DNA of 64,000 nt from Paraburkholderia azotifigens (lineage in GTDB: Bacteria > Pseudomonadota > Gammaproteobacteria > Burkholderiales > Burkholderiaceae). The translations under genes were made by a program, and so were the position numbers. The notes under the pieces were generated by a model. It saw only the letters and a list, made by a program, of their open reading frames with translations. It did not search any database and was not told where the DNA came from. Shown here piece by piece: positions 36,967 through 45,058 of the stretch; the first letter of the stretch is position 1, and every line of letters starts with the position of its first letter. The DNA lies in assembly GCF_007995085.1 (NCBI RefSeq), contig NZ_VOQS01000003.1, forward strand, positions 2,480,001 to 2,544,000. Direction: 5' to 3'.

Positions 36967-38682
36967 GTGCCGACCGACGCACCCGATCCGTTCTATCCGT
37001 TCTATTACCTGTCGAATTTCGAGCGCGCGCTCGCGTGGATCGCCGAGCGTTACGACGATCTGCTCAGCGACGGCGAGCAGGCGTTTCTCGCTGCGTTTTT
37101 GCACGACGGCACGCGCCTGCCGAAAGCGTCGCGCGCGCTGCTCGTGCGCATGCTGATGCGCAAGGGCACGCTGTTTCGCACGGGGCGGCTCGCGTATGCG
37201 GAAATCGGCTGTCCCGTGCGGGCGGCCGCGCCGCTCGCCGCGCTCGGCTGGGTCGATGCCGACGCGGGCGTGTCGCTCGACGAGCTGTTCGCGCTCGCGA
37301 CGCGCCCCGAGCTTCAGCGCGCGTTTGCCGCGGCGCCCGCGTTCAAGGGCTTGCGCAAAGCCGAGTGGCTCGAAGCGTTGCGCGACGCGGACGCCGCGCA
37401 CGCGCAGCCGAAACGCTATCGCGAGTGGGATACGGCAACGGACGAAGCGGCGCTGCGCGTGCTGGTCGCGCCCGTGTGCGAGCGCTTTCGTCTGATGTTC
37501 TTCGGCAATCTGCATCAGGACTGGTCCGAGTTCGTGCTCGCCGATCTCGGCGTGTTCCAGTACGAGCGTGTTGCGTTCGAGTCGTCGTCGCGGGCGTTTC
37601 AGCAGCGCGAGGACGTCGACTGTTATCTGGCGCTGCATGCGTGCCGCGAAGCGCTCGAACTGGCAGGCAATGAAGCGCTCGATCCGCTGCTCGCCGCCGT
37701 CGATTCGATCGACACCCGGCACAACGCCTGGCTCGCCTTGCGCCGCGCGAAACTGCTGTTCGCGATTGGCCATCATGCGGAGCGCCGGCACGACTGGGAC
37801 ACGGCGTTGCGCGTCTACGAACGCTGCGCGTGGCCGGGCGCGCGGCACCGGCGCATGCGCGTGCTGGAGCGAGCGGGGAGCGACGATGCGGCGCTCGGCC
37901 TGGCGCTGCAAGCGGCAGCCGCCCCCGAAAGCGAAGAAGAGCAGCAGCGTGTCGCGCGCATCGTGCCCCGGCTGCAGCGCAGGCTCGGTCTCGCTGCGCA
38001 AAAAGCGGTCGGCGCGCGCGCGGCGCAACGCGGCATGCTGGAACTCGCGCGTCCGCTGGTGCCCGTCGCCGTCGAATATGCGGTGCGCGATCATCTGTCG
38101 ACGGAAGACGCGCCCGTGCATTACGTCGAAAACGCGCTGATCAATTCACTGTTCGGCCTGCTGTGCTGGGAGCCCGTGTTCGCCGCCGTGCCGGGCGCGT
38201 TCTTTCACCCGTTCCAGCGCGGTCCCGCGGATCTCCACGCACCCGACTTCCGCGCGCGCCGCGCCGCGCGATTCGACGCCTGTCTCGCGCAACTGGAGAG
38301 CGGCGCGTATCGCACGACCATCCTGCGTCACTTCGACACGAAAGCCGGACTGCAATCGCCGTTCGTGTTCTGGGGCATGCTCACGCGGGAACTGCTGACG
38401 CTCGCGCTCGACTGCCTGCCTGCCGCGCATCTGAAGCTATGGTTCGAGCGGCTGCTCGTCGATGTCCGCGCGAACCGTTCGGGCTTGCCCGACCTGATCC
38501 GTTTCTGGCCGCACGAGCGGCGCTACGAACTGATCGAAGTGAAGGGGCCCGGCGATCGTCTGCAGGACAACCAGATTCGCTGGCTCGCGTACTGCGTGCA
38601 GCACGACATGCCCGTGCGCGTGCTCGATGTGCGCTGGAAGGAGAGCATGCTCGCGGGTGAATCGGACGCGGAGGCGGCATGA
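36967..38682 (+). CDS. FAN1-like VRR-NUC domain nuclease
   Basis: 571 residues with a GTG start; no strong ribosome site precedes it. The C-terminal VRR-NUC domain shows PD at 508-509 in GLPDLIRFWP and the ExK pair at 524-526 in YELIEVKGPGDRLQDNQIRW, the metal-dependent PD-(D/E)XK active site. The middle of the protein is helical and TPR-like, as in Pseudomonas FAN1, and the N-terminus (YPFYYLSNFERALAWIAERY) is the bacterial FAN1 start; no SAP or ubiquitin-binding domain is present, as usual in bacteria. FAN1 cuts branched DNA near crosslinks. Control by the LexA box and the 4-base overlap with the helicase gene mark a SOS-induced repair operon. Confidence 0.93.
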   Translation: MPTDAPDPFYPFYYLSNFERALAWIAERYDDLLSDGEQAFLAAFLHDGTRLPKASRALLVRMLMRKGTLFRTGRLAYAEIGCPVRAAAPLAALGWVDADAGVSLDELFALATRPELQRAFAAAPAFKGLRKAEWLEALRDADAAHAQPKRYREWDTATDEAALRVLVAPVCERFRLMFFGNLHQDWSEFVLADLGVFQYERVAFESSSRAFQQREDVDCYLALHACREALELAGNEALDPLLAAVDSIDTRHNAWLALRRAKLLFAIGHHAERRHDWDTALRVYERCAWPGARHRRMRVLERAGSDDAALGLALQAAAAPESEEEQQRVARIVPRLQRRLGLAAQKAVGARAAQRGMLELARPLVPVAVEYAVRDHLSTEDAPVHYVENALINSLFGLLCWEPVFAAVPGAFFHPFQRGPADLHAPDFRARRAARFDACLAQLESGAYRTTILRHFDTKAGLQSPFVFWGMLTRELLTLALDCLPAAHLKLWFERLLVDVRANRSGLPDLIRFWPHERRYELIEVKGPGDRLQDNQIRWLAYCVQHDMPVRVLDVRWKESMLAGESDAEAA

Positions 38683-40982
38683 CCTACGTCGTCGCCGTGC
38701 GCACGCTGTGCGAGTTCACCGCGCGGCGTGGCGATCTCGATCTGCGCTTTACGCCCGCACCATCCGCGCTCGAAGGTATCGCGGGACATCAGGCCGTGAC
38801 CGCGCGGCGCGCGCCGGGCTATGAAGCAGAAGTCACGTTGACGGGCGCGCATCGCGGGCTGACCGTGCGCGGCCGCGCCGACGGCTACGACCCGGCGCTG
38901 AACCGGCTCGAAGAGATCAAGACCCATCGCGGCGACCTCGAACGGATGCCCGCCAATCACCGCGCGTTGCATTGGGCGCAGGCGCTGGTGTACGGGCATC
39001 TGCTGTGCGAGACGCGCGGTCTCGCCGAACTGGAGGTGGCGCTCGTCTACTTCGATATCGGCGATCAGAAGGAAACGCTGCTGACGGAACGTCATACGGC
39101 GGCATCGTTGCGCGCGTTCTTCGAGGATCAGTGCGAGCGCTTCGTCGCGTGGGCCGCGCGCGAGGAAGCGCATCGCGCCGCGCGCAATGCCGCGCTGAAC
39201 GCGTTGCGCTTTCCGTACGGCGAGTTCCGCAGCGGACAGCGCGAACTCTCGGTGGCCGTGTTCCGCGCGGCGCGCGACGGGCGCTGTCTGATGGCGCAGG
39301 CGCCGACGGGCATCGGCAAGACGCTCGGCACGATCTTTCCGCTGTTGAAGGCGTGCGGCGCGGATCATCTGGATCGCGTGTTCTTTCTGACGGCCAAGAC
39401 GCCGGGCCGTGCGCTCGCGCTCGACGCCATCGAATCATTGCATCGAAGCGAAGCCGCGCTGCCGTTGCGCACGCTCGAACTCGTCGCGCGCGACAAGGCC
39501 TGCGAGCATCCCGACAAAACGTGCGACGGCGATTCGTGTCCGCTCGCGCGCGGCTTCTATGACCGTTTGCCCGCCGCGCGCGATACGGCCTTGCAGGCGC
39601 GCACGCTCGGCCGCAGTGCGGTGCGCGAAGCGGCGCTTGCGCATGAGATCTGTCCATACTATCTCGCGCAGGAACTGGCGCGCTGGTGCGACGTCGTGAT
39701 CGGCGACTACAACTACTACTTCGACAGCAGCGCGATGCTGTATGCGCTCACGCAACTGAACGGCTGGCGTGTGGCCGTGCTCGCCGACGAAGCCCACAAT
39801 CTGCCCGACCGCGCGCGCCGCATGTACAGCGCGACGCTCGACCAGCACGCGTTTCGCGGCGCGCGCCATGCCGCGCCCGCTGCGCTGAAAAAGCCGTTCG
39901 ACCGTTTGAACCGCGAGTGGAATGCGCTCAATCGCGAGCGCAACGCGGCGTACGAGGTGCTGCGGGAGGTGCCCGCGAAGCTGCAATCGGCGCTGCAGAA
40001 TCTGATTGCGTCGATGGGCGACCAGCTTGCGGAAGCTCCGCATTCCGTCGATGAAGACGCGCTGCGATTCTATTTCGACGCGCTGCATTTCATGTCGCTC
40101 GTCGAAGCGTTCGGCGATCACTCCATAGTCGACGTGACGCTCGCTGCGCAACACGGCGTGCATGCGGGCGTGCATTCCGGCGTGCATTCCGGCGCGGCGC
40201 GCGCGAAGCCTGCCTCGTCCGTCTGCGTGCGCAACGTGGTTCCCGCGCCGTTCCTCAAGCCGCGCTATGCGGCCGCGCGCGCGACCATCGTGTTTTCGGG
40301 CACGCTCAGTCCGCAGCACTTCTATCGCGACATGCTCGGTCTGCCGGACGACACGGGCTGGCTCGACGTCGAAGGGCCGTTCAGGGCCGAGCAGCTGGAC
40401 GTGCGCATCGCGCATCGCGTGTCGACGCGCTGGCGTGACCGCGAGCGCTCGCTCGAGCCGATCGTCGACCTGATCGCGCAGCAATATGAGGAACGTCCCG
40501 GCAACTATCTCGGCTTTCTGAGCAGCTTCGATTACCTGCAGCGTGTCGCGGACTCCATGGGCGAGCGGCACCCGCACGTGCCTGTCTGGACGCAGGCGCC
40601 GCGCATGGACGAAGCGGCGCGCGATGCGTTTCTCGCGCGCTTCGCGACGGGCGGCGCGGGCGTCGGTTTTGCCGTGCTGGGCGGTGCGTTTTCGGAGGGT
40701 GTCGATCTCGTCGGCGAGCGGCTTATAGGCGCCTTCATCGCGACGCTCGGCTTGCCGCAGATGAACGACGTCAACGAGCAGATGCGCCGCACGTTCGATG
40801 CGCAGTTCGGCAACGGTTACGACTATGCGTATCTGTATCCGGGCATGCAGAAGGTCGTGCAGGCGGCGGGGCGCGTGATCCGCACCGAACACGATGCGGG
40901 CGTCGTGCATCTGATCGACGACCGCTATCTGCGCGCGGATGTCAGGCGGCTGTTGCCGCGCTGGTGGAAGGTGGGTCAGTGA
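38679..40982 (+). CDS. XPD/DinG-like helicase with N-terminal nuclease-like domain
   Basis: 767 residues. The first 180 residues carry a Cas4/RecB-like PD-(D/E)XK pattern (GRADGYDPALNRLEEIKTHR then HWAQALVYGHLL). The helicase core has Walker A APTGIGKT, a DEAH box in VLADEAHNLPDRARR and motif VI VVQAAGRVIRTEHD. Between motifs I and II four cysteines (CEHPDKTCDGDSC and later EICPYY) form the iron-sulphur cluster typical of XPD/DinG enzymes, which unwind DNA 5' to 3'. The start codon overlaps the preceding stop as ATGA, so translation is coupled to the VRR-NUC gene. An in-frame 12-bp repeat encodes HAGVHSGVHSG near residue 495. Confidence 0.93.
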   Translation: MTYVVAVRTLCEFTARRGDLDLRFTPAPSALEGIAGHQAVTARRAPGYEAEVTLTGAHRGLTVRGRADGYDPALNRLEEIKTHRGDLERMPANHRALHWAQALVYGHLLCETRGLAELEVALVYFDIGDQKETLLTERHTAASLRAFFEDQCERFVAWAAREEAHRAARNAALNALRFPYGEFRSGQRELSVAVFRAARDGRCLMAQAPTGIGKTLGTIFPLLKACGADHLDRVFFLTAKTPGRALALDAIESLHRSEAALPLRTLELVARDKACEHPDKTCDGDSCPLARGFYDRLPAARDTALQARTLGRSAVREAALAHEICPYYLAQELARWCDVVIGDYNYYFDSSAMLYALTQLNGWRVAVLADEAHNLPDRARRMYSATLDQHAFRGARHAAPAALKKPFDRLNREWNALNRERNAAYEVLREVPAKLQSALQNLIASMGDQLAEAPHSVDEDALRFYFDALHFMSLVEAFGDHSIVDVTLAAQHGVHAGVHSGVHSGAARAKPASSVCVRNVVPAPFLKPRYAAARATIVFSGTLSPQHFYRDMLGLPDDTGWLDVEGPFRAEQLDVRIAHRVSTRWRDRERSLEPIVDLIAQQYEERPGNYLGFLSSFDYLQRVADSMGERHPHVPVWTQAPRMDEAARDAFLARFATGGAGVGFAVLGGAFSEGVDLVGERLIGAFIATLGLPQMNDVNEQMRRTFDAQFGNGYDYAYLYPGMQKVVQAAGRVIRTEHDAGVVHLIDDRYLRADVRRLLPRWWKVGQ

Positions 40983-41013
40983 GCTGCACGCCTGCCCGGT
41001 CTCAACCCTGATC

Positions 41014-41448
41014 TCACGCCTGATCGAGCAGTCTGGCGAGGCGGCTGCGCTTGTGCGCGATGTCCTCGAGCGTGGTCTGATTGAGCACGTCGTAAAACGC
41101 TTCCTGCGCGGCGTGAATCACGCCAGGCAGCGTGCAGGCGGGCAGAATGCAGCAGCTGCCGCCATGCCTGTCCACACATTCGATAAAACGCTGATCGCCT
41201 TCTGTTGCACGGATCACATCGCCCAGACGTATCTGGCTGGCGGGACGCGCGAGCGTAAGGCCGCCGCCTCGTCCCCGCGCCGTATCGAGCAAGCCTGCCT
41301 GCCCGAGGAACTGCACGACCTTCATCAGATGGTTCTGCGAAATGCCATAGGCGTCCGCGATCCGTGCGACCGTGAGCCCGTCCTCGGGCTCGATTGCCGC
41401 GAAGATCAGGACACGCAGTGCGTAATCGGAAAAGGTGGTGAGCTTCAA
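41014..41448 (-). CDS. nsrR: NsrR-like Rrf2-family regulator
   Basis: 144 residues from a TTG at [20 protein letters not shown], the conserved Rrf2 N-terminus; no ATG or clear ribosome site is available, so the start is tentative. The winged helix contains [19 protein letters not shown]. The cluster-binding loop has C-x7-C-x5-C in [15 protein letters not shown], matching the NsrR iron-sulphur site, with one extra Cys. NsrR represses nitric-oxide defence genes until its cluster reacts with NO. Divergent hcp, a classic NsrR target, and NsrR-like half-sites between the genes support the name. Confidence 0.88.
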   Translation of the reverse strand: MKLTTFSDYALRVLIFAAIEPEDGLTVARIADAYGISQNHLMKVVQFLGQAGLLDTARGRGGGLTLARPASQIRLGDVIRATEGDQRFIECVDRHGGSCCILPACTLPGVIHAAQEAFYDVLNQTTLEDIAHKRSRLARLLDQA

Positions 41449-41499
41449 CGCTGCGCATCGCTGCTGTTGTGGAGGGGTTTCGCGCGACGCGTGCGGAAT

Positions 41500-41507
41500 G
41501 ATGCATC
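41500..41507. promoter_or_regulatory. possible NsrR half-site near nsrR
   Basis: GATGCATC, an 8-bp palindrome matching the GATGCAT core of NsrR operators, lies just upstream of the nsrR start and could serve autoregulation. It is short and could occur by chance. Confidence 0.35.
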
Positions 41508-41588
41508 CATCGCCGTGCGTCGCGAGCACGCAGTATAGCCGCGATATTTTCGACAAAACCGCATACAGGTACCGTGATTCTGCATTCG

Positions 41589-41602
41589 GTGATCCATATC
41601 AA
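41589..41602. promoter_or_regulatory. FNR/ANR-type box upstream of hcp
   Basis: GTGATCCATATCAA matches the TTGAT-N4-ATCAA consensus at nine of ten conserved positions. It lies about 106 bases before the hcp start codon, a normal position for activation under low oxygen. Confidence 0.7.
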
Positions 41603-41656
41603 GATGCGGTGATGTCGCGGCCGTTGCAGCCCAAATGGGTAAGTAATATGCATCTT
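41601..41656. promoter_or_regulatory. NsrR-like half-sites upstream of hcp
   Basis: AAGATGC at 41601-41607 overlaps the FNR-type box, and ATGCATCTT at 41648-41656 is the inverse half-site. Both match the AAGATGCAT half of known NsrR operators. They are not arranged as one standard palindrome. Confidence 0.5.
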
Positions 41657-41707
41657 CATAAAGCGGAAGACATCGCTGACCCATCAACGGTTGAAACGGA
41701 GAGAAAA

Positions 41708-43375
41708 GTGTTCTGTTATCAGTGTGAGCAAACGGATCGCACGGGTGCGCAGCCTGGATGCGCCTCGGCAAAGGGCAATTGCGGCAAGGATGCGACGACA
41801 GCCGATCTGCAGGATCTGCTCGTGCATGCCGTCAAGGGAATCGCGCAGTGCAATGCCATGTTGCGCCCGGCGGGCGCGGCGGATCGCGAGGCCGACCGCT
41901 TCATGCTGTACGCGATGTTCACGACACTGACCAACGTGAACTTCAATGCAAGCCGCTTCGTCGCGATGCTGAAGGAAGCCGCCGCACTTCGCGACAGGCT
42001 TCAGGCCAAATGCGAAGCGCACGCCGGCACAACGGGCGGTGCGCTTCCGTGGGCGGCCGGTCCTGCCGCGTGGCAGCCGGCGGGCGATCTCGCGGGTCTG
42101 CTGGCGCAGGCGCAAAGCGTCGGCATCGATGCGGGCATCGAACAGGTGGGCGCCGACGTGGTCGGCCTGCGCGCGCTGATCGTCTATGGCCTGAAGGGTG
42201 TGTGCGCATACGCGCATCACGCGCAGGTGCTCGGCCAGGAAAGCGAAGAGATTTACGCGGGCATCGAAGCCGCACTGGTGTTCCTCGCCGCCGATCCTGC
42301 CGATGTGAACGCCTTGCTTGGTCACGCGTTGCAACTCGGACACTTGAACCTCAAGGTGATGGAACTGCTCGACGAAGCCAACACGGGCCGCTTCGGCGCG
42401 CAGCAGCCGGGCACGGTGCGCGTCACCCCCGTGGCGGGCAAGGCGATTCTCGTCTCGGGACACGACCTCGGCGATCTGCATGCGTTGCTGGAGCAGACGG
42501 CGGGCACGGGCATTCAGATCTATACGCACGGAGAAATGCTGCCGGCGCACGCGTATCCGGCGCTCAAGGCGTATCCGCATCTTGCCGGCAACTATGGCGG
42601 CGCGTGGCAGGATCAGCAGAGCGATTTCGCGCATTTCCCCGGTCCTGTCCTGATGACGTCCAACTGTCTGATCGAGCCCGCTCCGCAGTACCGTCAGCGC
42701 ATTTTCACGACGGGGCCTGTCGGTTGGCCGGGCGTGCGTCATCTGCAGAACCACGACTTCGCGGTGCTCATTCAGGCGGCCAGGGCGTTGCCTGGCTTCA
42801 GGGAAACCGCCGAAGAAAAAACCATCACGGTCGGCTTCGGGCGTCATGCGGTGCTCGGTGTCGCGGACAAGGTCGTCGAAGCCGTGAAAGCCGGGTCTAT
42901 CCGCCATTTTTTCCTGATCGGCGGTTGCGACGGCGCGGCGCCGGGACGCAACTACTACACCGACTTCGCCGTGCAGGCGCCCGACGATACCGTCGTGATG
43001 ACGCTTGGCTGCAACAAGTACCGCTTCAATCAGCATGAGTTCGGCGACATCGGCGGCATTCCGCGTCTGCTCGATATCGGCCAGTGCAACGACACATATT
43101 CGGCCATCCAGATCGCCGTCACGCTCGCCGACGCGTTCAGATGCGGTGTCAACGATCTGCCGCTGTCGCTGGTCGTGTCGTGGTTCGAGCAGAAAGCGGC
43201 CGCCGTGCTGCTGACGCTGCTGGCACTCGGCATCAGGAACATCCGTCTCGGACCGACGCTTCCCGCGTTCCTGACGCCGAACATCCTGAACATTCTGGTC
43301 GAGCAGTTCGGCATCCAGCCCATTGGCGATGCACGCGCCGACATCGCGGCCTCGCTTGCGCGCAAGGCGGCCTGA
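41708..43375 (+). CDS. hcp: hybrid cluster protein (hydroxylamine reductase / NO reductase)
   Basis: 555 residues, the normal length. The GTG start is chosen because GGAGAG lies six bases upstream and the protein then begins FCYQCEQT like other Hcp proteins; an ATG 60 bases earlier would give an atypical leader. The N-terminal cluster ligands are C-x2-C in FCYQCEQT and the later C and C in [11 protein letters not shown]. Ligands of the hybrid cluster are visible in [26 protein letters not shown] and GCNKYRFN. Cytosolic Hcp reduces NO or hydroxylamine using electrons from Hcr. A reductase gene follows after 63 bases. Confidence 0.96.
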   Translation: MFCYQCEQTDRTGAQPGCASAKGNCGKDATTADLQDLLVHAVKGIAQCNAMLRPAGAADREADRFMLYAMFTTLTNVNFNASRFVAMLKEAAALRDRLQAKCEAHAGTTGGALPWAAGPAAWQPAGDLAGLLAQAQSVGIDAGIEQVGADVVGLRALIVYGLKGVCAYAHHAQVLGQESEEIYAGIEAALVFLAADPADVNALLGHALQLGHLNLKVMELLDEANTGRFGAQQPGTVRVTPVAGKAILVSGHDLGDLHALLEQTAGTGIQIYTHGEMLPAHAYPALKAYPHLAGNYGGAWQDQQSDFAHFPGPVLMTSNCLIEPAPQYRQRIFTTGPVGWPGVRHLQNHDFAVLIQAARALPGFRETAEEKTITVGFGRHAVLGVADKVVEAVKAGSIRHFFLIGGCDGAAPGRNYYTDFAVQAPDDTVVMTLGCNKYRFNQHEFGDIGGIPRLLDIGQCNDTYSAIQIAVTLADAFRCGVNDLPLSLVVSWFEQKAAAVLLTLLALGIRNIRLGPTLPAFLTPNILNILVEQFGIQPIGDARADIAASLARKAA

Positions 43376-43438
43376 CGTTCATCCGTTGCCATCGATTGCC
43401 GGGCGCCTGTGCGCGCCCGCATCTTCATCGACTGATCC

Positions 43439-44461
43439 ATGACTTATCACATCGAGCTCACCACCCGGGACGATCGGCAATTCAGTTTCGACTGCGCGCC
43501 CGATCAGGATCTGCTCACAGCCGCCGCCAACGCCAGTCTCACGTTGCCGGCGCAGTGCAGGAAGGGCAGCTGCGGCGCGTGCCGCGCGACCGTGACGCAA
43601 GGCCAATACCACGCAAAAGATCACGACGCAGGCGCGCTGCCCGCGAATGAAGGCGCGGTGCTGATGTGCAGCACGACGCCGCGCAGCGATCTGCGCATCG
43701 CGCTGCCCTACGACCAGACGAGAGTGTTGCAGCAGTCCGTGCCGCGCCGTTCGACATCGATCGTTGCGCTCGAGACGATCGCGCAGAACACGATGCGTCT
43801 GGAACTGCAGATCCAGGCCGATGCCGACGGCGCTTGCGCCGCCGAGTTCGAACCGGGCCAGTTCATGGAGATCGAGATTCCCGGCAGCGACGACAGGCGG
43901 CCGTTCTCGCTCGCCAACACGAGCAACTGGGACGGGCGGCTCGAGTTCCTGATCCGGCTGCAGCCGGGCGGCCGCTTCTCGAGCTTTCTGCGCGAACGGG
44001 CAAAGCCCGGCGACGCCTTGACGGTGCGCGGTCCCGTAGGCGCATTCGGTATCCGCGACGACAGTCTGCGCGAACGCTGGTTCGTCGCGGGCGGCACGGG
44101 CGTGGCGCCGATATTGTCGATGCTGCGCAGGATGGCCGAGTTCCAGGAGACACAGCCCGCACGGCTCTTTTTCGGCGTGACCTGCGAAGACGAACTGGTT
44201 CTGCGGGACGAGTTCGATTCGCTGACGGCGCAACTGCCGCAATTGAAGGTCGAGTGTTGCGTGTGGAAGCCGCAACGGGACTGGACAGGATTTCACGGCA
44301 CGCCCACGCAAGCGTTGCGCGCAGCGTTAGCGGCAACGGATATCCGGCCTGACGTCTATGTGTGCGGGCCGCCTGCACTCGTCAGCGACGCGCAGAACGT
44401 GATTGCCGGGTTCGGCATTCCGCCGACGCAGTTCGAGACCGAGCGGTTCACATCGGCATAG
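43439..44461 (+). CDS. hcr: 2Fe-2S/FAD oxidoreductase, probable Hcp reductase
   Basis: 340 residues. An N-terminal plant-type ferredoxin domain has cluster ligands CRKGSCGAC and MCSTTP (C-x4-C-x2-C then C). An FAD domain with RRPFSLANTSN and a NAD domain with VAGGTGVAPILSML and VYVCGPPALV follow. The layout is that of ring-hydroxylating dioxygenase reductases such as BenC, whereas E. coli Hcr has its ferredoxin domain at the C-terminus. Position directly after hcp makes an Hcr role likely: NADH to FAD to 2Fe-2S to Hcp. It acts in the cytosol. Confidence 0.88.
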   Translation: MTYHIELTTRDDRQFSFDCAPDQDLLTAAANASLTLPAQCRKGSCGACRATVTQGQYHAKDHDAGALPANEGAVLMCSTTPRSDLRIALPYDQTRVLQQSVPRRSTSIVALETIAQNTMRLELQIQADADGACAAEFEPGQFMEIEIPGSDDRRPFSLANTSNWDGRLEFLIRLQPGGRFSSFLRERAKPGDALTVRGPVGAFGIRDDSLRERWFVAGGTGVAPILSMLRRMAEFQETQPARLFFGVTCEDELVLRDEFDSLTAQLPQLKVECCVWKPQRDWTGFHGTPTQALRAALAATDIRPDVYVCGPPALVSDAQNVIAGFGIPPTQFETERFTSA

Positions 44462-44545
44462 TGCGGGCGAGGCGGGGTTCCCGAAGCGTTTGACGCAGGT
44501 GAGCGCGAAAAACTATAAAGACATAAGCGCAAACGGAGACATGCC

Positions 44546-45058
44546 GTGCACCCGGACGAATATCGCTTCACGACGATCTGGCGCGTCGACGCGCCGTTGC
44601 AGGCGGTGTGGGACGCGATCCACGATCCCGCTCGCTGGCCGCAATGGTGGACGTGCGTCGAACGCGTGGTCGAAGTGGAGCCGGGCGCGAGCGACGGCGT
44701 CGGCGCGTTGCATCGCTATACGTGGAAAGGGCGCTTGCCGTACCGCGTCGCGTTCGACATGCGCGTGACGCGCATCGAGCCGCTTGCCGTGCTGGAAGGC
44801 GAGGCGTGCGGCGATGTCGAGGGGACGGGGCGCTGGCAGTTCTCGACGCGCGACGACGTGACGGTGGTGCGCTACGAATGGCGCGTGCGTACCAGGCGCG
44901 GCTGGATGAACTTCGTTGCGCCGCTCGCGCGCCCGTTCTTCAAATGGAACCACGACTACGTGATGCAGCAGGGCGGCGAGGCGCTCGCCGGTCTGCTCGA
45001 TGCACGGCTGCTGGGCATCGAGCATTCGTCGTCATCGCGTGCGACGCCGGACGCCTAG
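44546..45058 (+). CDS. SRPBCC (START/polyketide cyclase-like) protein
   Basis: 170 residues with a GTG start seven bases after GGAG. The pattern TTIWRVDAPLQAVWDAIHDP then ARWPQWWTCVERV and the C-terminal helix HDYVMQQGGEALAGLLDARL are those of the SRPBCC ligand-binding fold, which binds hydrophobic molecules; the ligand is unknown. Its stop codon TAG overlaps the stop of the convergent channel gene on the palindrome CTAG. It may be cotranscribed with hcp and hcr, 84 bases upstream. Confidence 0.88.
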   Translation: MHPDEYRFTTIWRVDAPLQAVWDAIHDPARWPQWWTCVERVVEVEPGASDGVGALHRYTWKGRLPYRVAFDMRVTRIEPLAVLEGEACGDVEGTGRWQFSTRDDVTVVRYEWRVRTRRGWMNFVAPLARPFFKWNHDYVMQQGGEALAGLLDARLLGIEHSSSSRATPDA

